Of a stretch of DNA of 64,000 bases, positions 11,284 to 22,480 are shown one piece after another. A model generated the notes under the pieces. That model ran no database searches. It had not been told where the DNA came from and worked only from the letters and a program-made list of their open reading frames with translations. Every line of letters starts with the position of its first letter. The first letter of the stretch is position 1. A program made the translations under genes and the position numbers. Source of the DNA: Prorocentrum cordatum (lineage: Eukaryota; Sar; Dinophyceae; Prorocentrales; Prorocentraceae); NCBI GenBank assembly GCA_963575745.1, contig CAUYUJ010014002.1, forward strand, positions 815,823 through 879,822, given 5' to 3'.

Positions 11284-11285
11284 AT
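10757..11285. repeat. Degenerate (GAT)n array
   Basis: Over 500 bases of GAT/GAC/GTT-type triplets with pure blocks at 10,837-10,890 and 11,236-11,281. Poly-Asp and poly-Met frames follow from the repeat. Confidence 0.9.
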
Positions 11286-11329
11286 GGGGAACCCCAGGGT
11301 TGGAGGATGAATGCGATGACTGGAGGGAG

Positions 11330-11542
11330 CAGGAACAGAAGGAGGAGAAGGAGGACGTAGGAGGAGCTAGGAGAAGGACGAGCAGGAGATAGGAGAAGGC
11401 GGAAGACGACGAGGAGGAGGAGAAGGACGAGGAGGGGGAGGAGGTAGGAGGTTGGAGGTAGGATGGAGGACGAGAAGGCGGAAGTACTTAGGCAAGGGAA
11501 GATTATGAGCAGGAGCAGAAGGAGGCGGAGGAGGAGGGACAT
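11330..11542. repeat. GGA-rich purine array
   Basis: GGAGGA, GAAGGA and GGACGA triplets, interrupted. Confidence 0.75.
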
Positions 11543-11584
11543 CTTGATGTCAACGGACGGTTTGGGGTCATATTGGGATCCGCT

Positions 11585-11805
11585 GTGATTATGATGTCGA
11601 TGATACTTCGGTTGCTGTTGTTGGTGATGATGATTTTGGTGGTCATGATGGAGGTGATGGTGACGATGATGACGATGTTCAGGATGATGATGCTGGTGAT
11701 GATAGCGATGCTGACGAGGAGGTGGATGACGATCATGGCTATGATGACGATGCTGAAGCTGCTGAAGATTATGATGATGATGCTGGTTATGATGGCGGTT
11801 GTCTT
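11585..11805. repeat. Degenerate ATG/GAT array
   Basis: Same triplet family as 10,757-11,285, more eroded. Confidence 0.65.
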
Positions 11806-11817
11806 ACTGTTGATTTG

Positions 11818-12165
11818 GTTCGCATGGCACCGCCGCCTCCCTTTTGGCACACCACTCACACGTTTCGTGGCCCCATAGGGAGCTTCGCCGAAGGCCCCAG
11901 TGGCAGGGTTCGCATGGCACCGCCGCCTCCATTTCGGCACACCCCTCACACGTTTCGTGGCCCCATGGGGAGATCCGCCGAAGGCTCCAGTTGTAGGGCT
12001 TGCATGGCCCGCCGCCTTCGTTTCGGCACACTCCTGACACGTTTCGTGGCCCCATGGGGAGATCCGCCGAAGGCCCAAGAGGCAGGATTCACATGGCACC
12101 GCCGCCTCCATTTCGGCACACCCCACACACGTTTCGCGGCCCCAGAGGGAGCTCAACCGAGAGCG
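11818..12165 (-). repeat. ~90-bp tandem repeat, four copies
   Basis: CATGGCACCGCCGCCTCC recurs at about 11,823, 11,913, 12,002 (degenerate) and 12,091, each followed by CGGCACACC, CACACGTTTCGTGGCCCC and GCCGAAGGC. Period 89-90 bp. The reverse complement of the same family occupies 12,915-13,640, so minus is the orientation relative to that array. Confidence 0.85.
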
Positions 12166-12914
12166 ATACTCACAACGGCGGTATTCTCAACCGCATGTGG
12201 TTTGGTTTTTCGCCAGGATAACTCTTCATATGCGCATCACTCTTTACACGCCAAAACTGAAGGTTCGCAGCTCTTCACTTCAAATTTGTCGAATCATCCT
12301 TGGGGGGTCCAGGCGAGAGGGGGACAGTAAGGGAACACGTGCGTGCGATGCTGAAAGGAGAGGCGAGGACGTCTGACCGAGCGGTTCCGCGGGGCGTTGC
12401 CGATTGCCGGTGTCGAACGAGGCAGGGAGCAAATGACGGCCACGACGCCCGATTTACTTGCGCCGACCCGTCTGCGTCATCAGCACCTGCAGAGCAACAC
12501 TGTGGCTGGCCAGGGCCATCCTAGGCGTTCAGGCAAGCCGAGTCGTCAGGATGCGCAGCTTTCCGAGGGCACCCTTCTGTATTTACGCGCCCGGCCCGTC
12601 CTCAGCCACATCCTCGCTGGGCGCATGTCATTCAAGAGGCTGCAGCTTGGGCGCCCAAGGTTCCTGCATCCCCACAGCGCATCCCTACGTTCCTGTCGCG
12701 CTGCAGGATGGCGTATATGGACCCCTCTACTCGACGATGCCATGTTTGCCATCCGCCGCGCCAGAGCTGCCCACCTCCCCAGGGTCAGCGATTCGCCCCG
12801 GATCCGTCTTCGATCGCCCTGGGGTCCGATGAAGGGCCCCAGAGGTCGAAATCGAGGAAAACGCAAAGGATTCAACCATTATCCCGGCGAAGGACGCCAT
12901 CATACGCAGTTGTG
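12166..12914 (+). other. Unassigned; open frame 12,397-12,915
   Basis: The 172-residue plus-strand frame is basic, has no recognisable domain, and two other frames are also open. It lies between two opposite-facing arrays of the same 90-bp repeat, so it may be a segment inserted in, or captured by, that repeat. Confidence 0.25.
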
Positions 12915-13640
12915 AGTACCGCGTGCCCTCAGCGGAGCCCCGTGTAGGGCCACGAAACGTGCGAAGGGTGTGCCGGAATGGGCCTGAGGGCGCATGTTGG
13001 CGCTGCCATTGTGGCCTTCGGTGGAATTCTCATGGGCGCCGCGATTCGTGTGAGGGGTATACCCACTTGGGCCATGAGGCGCGCGCAGGCGCTGCCGAAT
13101 GGGCCTTCGGTGGAGTTCCCTATGGGGCCACGAACAGCGGGAGTGGCGCCCCGAAGTGAGCAGGGGCACCGCCTGCGGGCCCAGCGGTGCTCCCAGTGGG
13201 GGCACGAAGCGCGGGAGTGGCGTCCCGAGATGAGCGTGGCACCGCGCGCGAGTTGTGCCACTAGGGGCTTCGGTGGAGCTCCCTACTGGGCCGCGAAGCA
13301 AGTGAGGGGTGTGCCGAACTGGGCTGGAGAGCACTATGCGCCCCCCCCCCCCCTTCCCCTTGGGGGCTGTTTTGGAGCATTGTTGTGGAATCACGAAGCG
13401 GGTGAGGAGTGCGCCGAAATGGTCTGAAGGACGCTAATTATGCGCCCCCACCCCCTGTGCTTCGATGGAGCTCCCTATGCAGCCACGAGCCGTGTGAGGG
13501 GTGCGCCGAAATAGGTTGGGGGACCCTATGCGCCTCCCCCCCCCGCCCCCCTCCCGGGGGCCTTACTATTTGGAGCTCCCTGATGGGTCGCGAACCGTGG
13601 GATGGGTGTGTGCCGACACGGACACGCTGACTGCCAAGGT
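12915..13640 (+). repeat. ~75-100-bp tandem repeat, about eight copies
   Basis: Units with GGGGCCACGAA, GTGTGAGGGGTGTGCCGAA and TTCGGTGGAGCTCCCTA recur near 12,947, 13,037, 13,125, 13,198, 13,288, 13,388, 13,481 and 13,584. This is the reverse-complement orientation of the array at 11,818-12,165. Related text also appears around 31,270-32,250. Confidence 0.75.
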
Positions 13641-13759
13641 AGGGATGGAAGGAGACGCGAGGCGATCTCGATTCAGAACGAGGGACCTGACACCGCCGGA
13701 TGGCTGGGAAAAGCGTAGCGTCGGAGCTCTTGGCAGGCAGAGACCCCTCGTGGCCTCGG

Positions 13760-14385
13760 CCAGAGGAGGGGGAGGAGGGCGGAGGAGAGGGCGGAGGACG
13801 AGGAGGACGAGGAGGAGGAGGAGGAGGAGGAGGACGAGGAGGAGGAGGGGGAGGAGGGGAGGGAGTAGGGGGAGGGAGGGAGGAAGCCGAGGCCGCCGGC
13901 ACCCGCCCCCCCTCGAGAGGCAGCACGTCGGGCATCGGCCTCGAGGCCGCGCGGCACGCCGTGTCCCTGGGCGCCCAGGTGGCGCGGTGCCAACCAGGGT
14001 GCCGCGGAGCTCCTCCTCCTCCTCCTCCTCCTCCTCCTCTTCCTCCTCCTCCTCCTCCTCTCCTCTCCTCCTCCTCCTCCCTCCCCTCTCCTCCTCCTCC
14101 TCCTCCTCCTCCTCCTCCTCCTCCCCTCCTCCTCCTCCTCCTCCTCCTCCTCCTCCTCCTCCTTCCTCCTCCTCCTCCCTCCTCCTCCTCCTCCCCTCCT
14201 CCTCCTCCTCCTCCCTCCCTCCTCCTCCTCCTCCTCCTCCTCCTCCTCCTCCTCCTCCTCCTCCTCCTCCCTCCTCCTCCTCCTCCTCCTCCTCCCTCCT
14301 CCTCCTCCTCCTCCTCCTCCTCCTCTTCCTCCTCCCTCCTCCTCCTCCTTCTCCTCCTCCTCTTCCTCCTCCTCCTCCTCCGCCA
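13760..14385. repeat. (GGA)n facing (CCT)n
   Basis: Purine GGA blocks at 13,760-13,890 are followed, after about 115 GC-rich bases, by a 380-base CCT array at 14,006-14,385. The two halves are complementary, so a large hairpin or triplex is possible. Confidence 0.9.
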
Positions 14386-15160
14386 AGGCTGTCGCCATGA
14401 AGGAGGTCCCGATGTCCGACGGCTTGTTTTTTCGTTCAATCCAGGCGGGTGTCCTCGATTGCGGCCTCTGGCTTTCGGGCCCCAGGGGCACTCACTTGCG
14501 GTGGCTCGGGAAGGGGCCGGAAGTTCTGGGCCGCGGATCGGGGTAATCACATCGTCGGGTGTCTGGGAAGGAGTCTTGAGGGAAGCGGGTCTTGGAGGTT
14601 CCCGGGGCCGGGGGCCGTTCCTGGGCCCCCGTGACCGTCAAAACGGCAGCCCCAGATCCAGGACTTGTCTCCCTCAGGGTCCGCCCGCCTCCATGCCAAA
14701 AAGCAGGTCTGCGGAGCTCCAGGCCGCCCAGCATGTCAGGGCGTTCCAGTTCCACAGGAGGCCCTGCCTCCGGTGCATCTCGGCTTCTGCGGAAGGCTGG
14801 CGGGTTAGCTGGCGGAAGGTTGGCGGAGAGTTGGCGTCAAAAGTGACGCCTCACTTCAGGCGGGTGGTAATGAGTGGTGGCCTCGATGGGAGGCAAGGGC
14901 CCTAAAGGTTAGGAATATCTTCCCGCAGCGTGGACATCAACGTGTAAGTTGCAACCTGATAATGCGCCCCCAGTTCTTGTTCTTCACCCCCCACTCAAGT
15001 CACCCCACATTAACACCCGCCCGAGAGGCGTCGCGCCACCATCTTTGGGTTCAGGGTTTCTGGAGTCGCCGAAAATGAGGTCGGAGTAGATCGGGTCGGA
15101 CGATTCGCGCCGCGTCGCCCAAGCATGAGCGGTGCTGCGCGAGCTGGAGCCCGCTTCTCT
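14386..15160. other. Unassigned GC-rich stretch
   Basis: Open frames exist but no domain. A palindromic patch of C and G runs lies at about 14,605-14,635. Confidence 0.35.
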
Positions 15161-15163
15161 TTT

Positions 15164-15219
15164 TCCCCACATCCTAAGTGGGGTTCTTGTTCCCCACATC
15201 CTAAGTGGGGTTCTTGTTT
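15164..15219. repeat. 27-bp tandem repeat, two copies, each a hairpin
   Basis: Each copy contains CCCCAC and GTGGGG around ATCCTAA, followed by TTCTTGTT. Confidence 0.75.
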
Positions 15220-15225
15220 TCTCTG

Positions 15226-15398
15226 CACACCCTCCGCGCAGGATCTCTCGTCCTCCTCCCTCTCCTCTGCTCCTCTTTGCTTCCTCCTCCGCATCATCAT
15301 CACCATCACCATCACTCCCCACTCATCATCATCATTATCATCACCATCAGCATCACCATCACCATCGCACGATCACTCACCATCATCGGCATCGAACG

Positions 15399-15435
<37 letters not shown>

Positions 15436-17647
15436 CTACTCGCTGACTCACCACTTCGTCCCCATCATCATCACCACCATCTACCATCATAATCGCACGA
15501 TCACTCACCATCAGCACTCATCATCACCACCATCATCATCATCACGTCGTCATCATCACCACCACCACCATCATCATCATCATCAATCATATGTCATCAT
15601 CAAACACCGTCGTCACCATCCCATCACCATCATCCACCAAGAGGGAGCCTCGTCTGTGAGTGAATTGTGAGGAAGTCTCAGGCGGGAGCCCCCTCCATAT
15701 GGGGCCCGCAGATCATGTTACTAATCCGAGCGGGTCATCGGATTCCTGTAACTGTCGTCACTTTTGGGCTCCTCAGGTCTGAATTTGGAGGAAGTTTCAA
15801 GCGGGAGCTTCGTCTGTGAGTGAATTGCGAGGAAGTCTCAAGCGGGAGCCCCCTCCCTATAGGGCCCGCAGATCATGTTATTAATCCGAGCGGATCATCG
15901 GATTCCTGTAACTGTCGTCACTTTTGGGCTCCTCAGGTTTGAATTTGGAGGAAGTATCAGGCGGGAGCCTCGTTTGTCAGTGAATTGCGAGCAAGTCTCA
16001 GGCGGGAGCCCCCTCCCTATGGGGCCCGCAGATCATGTTATTAATCCGAGCGGGTCATCGGATTCTTGTAACTGCCGTCACTTTTGGGATCCTCAGGTCT
16101 GAATTTGGAAGAAGTATCAAGCGGGACCTTCGTCTGTGAGTGAATTGTGAGGACGCGTCAGGCGGGAGTCCCCTTCCTATGGGGCCTGCAGATCATGTTA
16201 CTAATCCGAGCGGGTCATCGGATTCTTGTAACTGCCGTCACTTTTGGGCTCCTCAGGCTTGACTTTGGAGGAAGTATCAAGCGGGAGCCTCGTCTGTGAG
16301 TGAATTGCCAGGAAGTCTCAGGCGGGAACCCCCTCCTTATGGGGCCCGCAGATCATGTTATTAATCCGAGCGGGTCATCGGATTCCTGTAACTGTCATCA
16401 CTTTTGGGCTCCTCAGGTCTGAATTTGGAGGAAGTATCAAGCGGGAACCTCATCTGTGAGTGAATTGTGAGGAAGTCTCAAGCGGGAGCCCCTCCCAATG
16501 GGGCCCGCAGATCATGTTAGTAATCCAAGCGGGTCATCGGATTCCTGTAACTGTCCTCACTTTTGGGCTCCTCAGGTTTGAATTTGGAGGAAGTATCAGG
16601 CGGGAGCCTCGTCTGTCAGTGAATTGCGAGCAAGTCTCAGGCGGGAACCCCCTCCCTATGGGGCCCGCAGATCATGTTATTAATCCGAGCGGGTCATCGG
16701 ATTCCTGTAACTGTTGTCGCTTTTGGGCTCCTCGGGTCTGAACTTGGAAGAAGTATCAAGCGGGACCCTCGTCTGTGAGTGAATTGTGAGGACGTGTCAG
16801 GCGGGAGCCTTCCTATGGGTCCCGCAGCTCACGTGGTTCCTCCGGGTCATCCTCCGGCGCGCGCTTCCTCTGGGTCGTCCTCCGGCGCGTATCGGCTGGG
16901 ACGCACGTCGTGCGCTTCCTCTGGGTCGTGTTCCGCGCGAGGACGAGGAGGAGGATGATTGCCAGGAAAAGGAGGAGGGATGATGCAGGACGAGACAGGA
17001 AAGCAGGAAGAGGAAGAGGCTGATGGGAGGAAGGACGAGGAGGAAAAGGAGGAGGAGGAATGCCCGAGGAGGCCCCAGTAGGTCCCGGAAGGCCCAGAAG
17101 GCTCCAGGAGGCCCCAAGAGGCCCCAGGAGGCCCCAGGAGGGGGCAGGAGGCCTAAGGAGGAGGAGGAGGAGGAGGAGGAGGAGGAGGAGGGAGGAGGAG
17201 GAGGAGGAGGAGGGAGGAGGAGGAGGAGGAGGAGGGAGAGGAGGAGGGGGGGGGGGGGGGAGGAGGGGGGAGGAAAGAATATGGAAACGAGGAGGAGGAG
17301 GAGGAGGGAGGAGGAGGAGGAGGAGGAAGCGGATGAGGGAGAGGGAGAGGAGGAGGACAGAGGATGATGAGGAGGAGGAAGAGGAGAAGGGAGAGGGAGA
17401 GCAGGAGGAGGAGGCAGGAGGCAGGAGGGGCAGGGGGAATGGGGGGGAAGACGCATAACGAGGGGGAGGGGGAGGAGGTGGAGGAGGCAAGAAGAGGAGG
17501 AAGAGGCAGAGGTTGAGGCAGGAGGAGGAGCAGACAGGAGGAGAACGAGGAGGCAAGAGTAGGTGGGAGAAGGGAAGGGGCAGGAGGATACCCCCATGCA
17601 AGCTAAAGAGATTATCATGCGGGGTCCTTCCGTCGGAGTAATTTTCT
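15226..17647. repeat. Tandem duplication, copy 1 (~2.42 kb)
   Basis: Starts ACCCTCCGCGCAGGATCTCT and ends at GGGGTCCTTCCGTCGGAGTA. In order it holds a CAT microsatellite (15,290-15,620), a 160-bp satellite (about 15,645-16,830), a conserved linker CGCGTATCGGCTGGGACGCA (about 16,887), a run of short GGCCCCAGGAGG-type units (17,055-17,150) and a GGA array (17,155-17,560). Copy 2 follows directly with the same order. Confidence 0.9.
15645..16830. repeat. 160-bp satellite array, seven to eight units
   Basis: The anchor GCGGGAGCCCCCTCC starts near 15,682, 15,842, 16,002, 16,162, 16,322, 16,482, 16,641 and (degenerate) 16,800, giving a steady 160-bp period. Each unit carries GGGCCCGCAGATCATGTTA, CGGGTCATCGGATTC and CACTTTTGGGCTCCTCAGG. 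Units differ by scattered substitutions. There are no inter-unit spacers, so this is not a CRISPR array. Confidence 0.95.
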
Positions 17648-17990
17648 TTGCGCACCCTCCGCGCAGGATCTCTAGTCCTCCTCCCTCTCCTCTGCTCCTC
17701 TTTGCTTCATCCTCCGCGTCATCATCACCATCACCATCACTCCCCACTCTTCATCATCATCATCATCATCACCATCATCATCACCATCACCATCGCACGG
17801 TCACTCACCATCATCGGTATCGAACGATCATCATCATCATCATCATCATCGTCATCATCATCATCATCATCACTCGCTGACTCACCACTTCGTCCCCACC
17901 ATCACCACCACCATTTACCACCATAATCGCACGATCACTCACCATCAGCATTCATCATCACCACCATCATCATCATCACGTCGTCATCAT

Positions 17991-18022
<32 letters not shown>

Positions 18023-20203
18023 TCAATCATATATCATCATCAAACACCGTCGTCATCATCCCATCACCATCATCCACCAAGAGGGAGCCTCGTCTGTGAG
18101 TGGATTGTGAGGACGCGTCAGGCGGGAGCCCCCTCCCTATGGGGCCCGCAGATGATGTTACTAATCCGAGCGGGTCATCGGATTCCTGTAACCGTCGTCA
18201 CTTTTGGGCTCCTCAGGTTTGAATTTGGAGGAAGTATCAAGCGGGAGCCTCGTCTGTGAGTGAATTGCGAAGAAGTCTCAGGCGGGAGCCCCCTCCCTAT
18301 GGGGCCCGCAGATCATGTTATTAATCCGAGCGGGTCATCGGATTCTTGTAGCTGCCGTCACTTTTGGGCTCCTCAGGTTTGAATTTGGAGGAAGTATCAG
18401 GCGGGAGCCTCGTTTGTCAGTGAATTGCGAGCGAGTCTCAGGCGGGAGCCCCCTCCCTATGGGGCCCGCAGAGCATGTTATTAATCCGAGCGGGTCATCG
18501 GATTCCTGTAACTGTCGTCACTTTTGGGCTCCTCAGGTCTGAATTTCGAAGAAGTATCAAGCGGGACCCTCGTCTGTGAGTGAATTGTGAGGACGCGTCA
18601 GGCGGGAGCCCCCTCCGTATGGGGCCCGCAGATCAAGTTATTAATCCGAGCGGGTCATCGGATTCCTGTAACTGTCGTCACTTTTGGGCTCCTCAGGTCT
18701 GAATTTCGAAGAAGTATCAAGCGGGAGCCTCGTCTGTGAGTGAATTGTAAGGAGGTCTCAGGCGGGAGCCCCCTCCCTATGGGGCCCGCAGATCATGTTA
18801 TTAATTCCGGCGGGTCATCGGATTCTTGTAACCGTCGTCACTTTTGGGCTCCTCAGGTTTGAATTTGGAGGAAGTATCAAGCGGGAACCTCGTCTGTGAG
18901 TGAATTGTGAGGACGCGTAAAGCGGGAGCCCCCTCCCTATGGGGCCCGCAGATCATGTTATTAATCCGAGCGGGTCATCGGATTCTTGTAACCGTCGTCA
19001 CTTTTGGGCTCCTCAGGTTTGAATTTGGAGGAAGTATCAAGCGGGAGCCTCGTCTGTGAGTGAATTGTGAAGAAGTCTCAAGCGGGAGCCCCCTCCATAT
19101 GGGGCCCGCAGATCATGTTATTAACCCGAGCGGGTCATCGGATTCTTGTAACCGTCATCACTTTTGGGCTCCTCAGGTTTGAATTTGGAGGACGTATCAG
19201 GCGGGAGCCTCGTTTGTCAGTGAATTGCGAGCAAGTCTCAGGCGGGAACCCCCTCCTTATGGGGCCCGCAGATCATGTTATTAATCCGAGCGGGTCATCG
19301 GATTCCTGTAACTGTCGTCACTTTTGGGCTCCTCAGGTTTGAATTTGGAAGAAGTATCAAGCGGGACCCTCGTCTGTGAGTGAATTGTGAGGACGCGTCT
19401 GGCGGGAGCCTCCCTATGGGTCCCGCAGCTCACGTGGTTCCTCCGGGTCATCCTCCGGCGCGCGCTTCCTCTGGGTCGTCCTCCGGCGCGTATCGGCTGG
19501 GACGCACGTCGTGCGCTTCCTCAGGGTCGTGTTCCGCATGAGGACGAGGAGGAGGAGGATTGCCAGGAAAAGGAGGAGGGATGATGCAGGACGAGACAGG
19601 AAAGCAGGAAGAGGAAGAGGCTGAGGGGAGGAAGGACGAGGAGGAAAAGGAGGAGGAGGAATGCCCGAGGAGGCCCCAGTAGGTCCCGGAAGGCCCAGAA
19701 GGCTCCAGGAGGCCCCAAGAGGCCCCAGGAGGCCCCAGGAGGGGGCAGGAGGCCTAAGGAGGAGGCAGGAGGAGGAGGAGGAGGAGGAGGAGGAGGAGGA
19801 GGAGGAGGAGGAGGAGGAGGAGGGGGGGGAGGAGGAGGAGGAGGAATATGGAAACGAGGAGGAGGAGGAGGAGGAGGAGGAGGAAGCGGATGAGGGAGAG
19901 GGAGAGGAGGAGGACAGGGGATGAGGAGGAGGAGGAGGAGGAGGAAGGGGAGAGGGAGAGCAGGAGGAGGAGGCAGGAGGCAGGAGGGGCAGGGGGAATG
20001 GGGGGGAGGAAGCATAACGAGGGGGAGGGGGAGGAGGTGGAGGAGGCAAGAAGAGGAGGAAAAGGCAGGGGTTGAGGCAGGAGGAGGAGCAGACAGGAGG
20101 AGAACGAGGAGGCAAGAGTAGGTGGGAGAAGGGAAGGGGCAGGAGGATACCCCCATGCAAGCTAAAGGGATTATCATGCGGGGTCCTTCCGTCGGAGTAA
20201 TTC
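17648..20203. repeat. Tandem duplication, copy 2 (~2.56 kb)
   Basis: Same order as copy 1: CAT array (17,725-18,080), 160-bp satellite (18,085-19,420), linker, short GGCCCC units, GGA array (19,755-20,120) and the same closing text near 20,180-20,203. It is longer than copy 1 mainly because it has about one more 160-bp unit. Confidence 0.9.
18085..19420. repeat. 160-bp satellite array, eight to nine units
   Basis: Anchors lie near 18,122, 18,282, 18,442, 18,602, 18,762, 18,922, 19,082, 19,242 and (degenerate) 19,401. Same unit as the array at 15,645-16,830. Confidence 0.95.
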
Positions 20204-20325
20204 TGAAGTTGCGAGAGCCGCAGGCCTAGAGGTTTGACACCAACACCAATATCGGCGGTGTGCCTCCACCGGGGGAAGAAGACCCCGATCTCGGTGATGG
20301 TGGTCATGTTCTGGTTTCCGAGGTG

Positions 20326-20700
20326 ACCGACATCTTGCCACCAGCACCGAAATCCAGCGTCGTTTTCCCCAGGTGGAGGCAGGCCCCCTGTGCAGGTGCT
20401 GGTGCCAAGTTCTAGGCCTCCGAGAGAGGCGGTCCTACGCCAGGGTGCCTTCTCACCAGCCTCGAACTTATCCCTATCCCTAAGATTGACACGCCCAAAG
20501 GCGATGACATCTTGCCACCAGCACCGAAATCCAGGATCGTCTTCCCCAGGTGGAAGCAGCCCCCCCTGTGCCGGTGCTGGCGCCAAGGTCTAGGCCTCCG
20601 AGAGTGGCGGCCCTGCGCCAGGGTGCCTTCCCACCAGCCTCGAACTGATCCCTATCCTTAAGATTGACACGCCGAAAGGCGATGACAATCTTAGGGATGC
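20326..20700. repeat. ~177-bp tandem repeat, about two copies
   Basis: CATCTTGCCACCAGCACCG lies at about 20,331 and 20,507, and CTAGGCCTCCGAGAG at about 20,414 and 20,591. A more eroded copy starts near 20,210. Confidence 0.85.
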
Positions 20701-20994
20701 GCCCTGAAAAAACCAAGGGAATCCCCAAGATCGGCTTCGTGATGAGGCAATGCCTAACTTAGGGACAGGGATCTGTTCCAGGCTGGTACCCCTCGGCTCT
20801 CTTCTCGCCAGCTTGGGCCCCCCGCCCGGGGCGCCTTCGCTGGGCCCCGGTGGCGGGTGCCCGTGGAGACCCGGCGGCGGCCTCCCGCAGAGCGTGGGTT
20901 GGCCTTGTCCTTCTGCGGGAGGAGTGTTCAAGCAGATGCAAAAAATGGAAAGCGCGCCAGTGGATGGCCCTGAATACACAAAAGAGGGGGCGTG
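20701..20994. other. Unassigned GC-rich stretch
   Basis: Nothing recognised beyond open frames without domains. Confidence 0.3.
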
Positions 20995-21205
20995 CTCGCA
21001 GAACCCCCCTCCCCCCCTTCAAAGGGGGATGAAGTGTTCGACCCCCCCCCCCTCCCCCCCGAAGGGGGGGGGGTCCGAACCCCGCCCCTCCCCCCCTTGA
21101 AGAGGGCAAGGGTGTTCTGGACCCGCCCCCCTCTCCCCCTTGGCGCTGGAAAGGGGGGGGGGGTTCGACCCCCCCGGCCTCCCCCCCTTTGCGCCGAACA
21201 GGGGG
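20995..21205. repeat. C-run / G-run hairpin repeat, ~55-bp unit
   Basis: Runs of C are followed by short AAG or GAAG turns and runs of G, three to four times over, with GTTCGACCCC or GTTCTGGACCC linking them. Each unit could fold as a hairpin. Confidence 0.6.
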
Positions 21206-21214
21206 CTGGGGAGG

Positions 21215-22158
21215 GGGCCTCTCGGGTAGTGAGTAGGGAGTTGAGTGTTTTGCGTAGCGATTGGTGAGTAGTGGATATTTGATAGTGAGTAGTGCGCAGT
21301 GAGTCGTGAGTGGTGAGTAGTGAGTAGTGGGAAACGGGTAGTGGCAGTAGTGAGTAACGCGTAGAGATTAGTGAGTAGTGAGTAGTGAGTAGTGAGTAGT
21401 GGGAAGGAAGTAGTGAGTAAGGAGTTGTGACTAGTGAGTAGGGAGTAGTGTGTAGTGAGTAGTGCATAGTGAGTAGTAAGCAGGGAGCAGGAATTTGGGA
21501 GTATACTGTAGCGAATAGCGAGGGGTGAGTAGTGAGCAGTGAGTCGTGCGCAGCGAGTACAGAGCAGTGAGTAGTGAGTGGTTAGTAGCGAGTAGCGAGT
21601 TGCGAGTAGGGAGTAGCAAGTAGGGAGTAGCGAGTAGTGAGTAGTGAGTAGCGAGCAGGGCGTTGTGATCAGTGCGTAGTGAGGAGGGAGTAGTCAGGGG
21701 TCACTAGTGAGTAGTAAGTAGGGAGTAGCGCGTAGCGAGTAGGGAGTAGCGAGTAGTGAGTAGTGCGTAGTGAGTTGTGAGTAGCGAGTAGGGAGTAGTG
21801 ACCAGTGAGTAGTGAGTTGGGAGTAGTGAGTAGGGAGTAGGTAGTAATGAGTAGTGAGTAGTGGGAGCGTAGTGAGTAGTGGGTAGTGAATAGCGCGTAT
21901 TGGGTAGCGAGTATGGGGGCAAGGAGTAGCGAGTAGTGAGTAGTGAGTAGCGAGTACTGTGTAGGGAGTAGCGAGTAGCGAGTAGTGGATAGTGACTAGT
22001 TAGTTGTAGGCAGTGCGTAGTGGGTAGTGAAGTGTGAGTAGTGAGTCATGAATTGTGGTTAGTGGGTAGGGAGTAGTGATCTGTGATTAGTGAGTAGTGG
22101 GTTGTGAGTTGCCTTTAGTGAGTAGTGAGTATTGAGTAGTGGGTAGTGAGTACTGCGC
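21215..22158. repeat. Degenerate heptanucleotide array (AGTAGTG / AGTAGCG / AGTAGGG)
   Basis: About 940 bases of AGTAGTG with many AGTAGCG and AGTAGGG variants and occasional losses of phase. On the minus strand, open frames read Tyr/Ser/Leu/Thr low complexity. It is not a gene. Confidence 0.9.
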
Positions 22159-22194
22159 AAGCCCCCCAATGGCCCCCAGAGGGCATTCGCAGTG

Positions 22195-22197
22195 CGT

Positions 22198-22229
<32 letters not shown>

Positions 22230-22480
22230 TCGTCCGTCGTCCTCGTCCTCGTCGTCGTCCTCGTTCCCGTCCTCGTTCTCATCCTTGCCCTCGTCGTCGT
22301 TGTCGTCGTCTTCGCCGTCCTCCTTCTGGTCGGCGCAGTCGCCCTCGCGGACGACCGCGGCGAATGGCAGGAGCGTGAGGAGGAGGAGGAGGAGGAGGAG
22401 GAGGAGGAGGAGGAGGAGGAGGAGGAGGAGGAGAAGGAGGAGGAGGGGGACGGGGAGGGGGAGGGGGAGGGGGAGGAGGA
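22195..22480. repeat. GTC/CTC-type array then (GGA)n
   Basis: Degenerate GTC/CTC triplets (22,195-22,335) are followed by GGA (22,376-22,480). Confidence 0.85.

Noticed and set aside
15645-19420. CRISPR-like regularity of the 160-bp repeats
   Set aside because: Units abut with no unique spacers, are too long, and the organism is a eukaryote; this is satellite DNA.
21160-21185. tRNA T-arm-like GGTTCGACCCC
   Set aside because: It is part of a repeated C-run/G-run hairpin; no cloverleaf can be formed around it.
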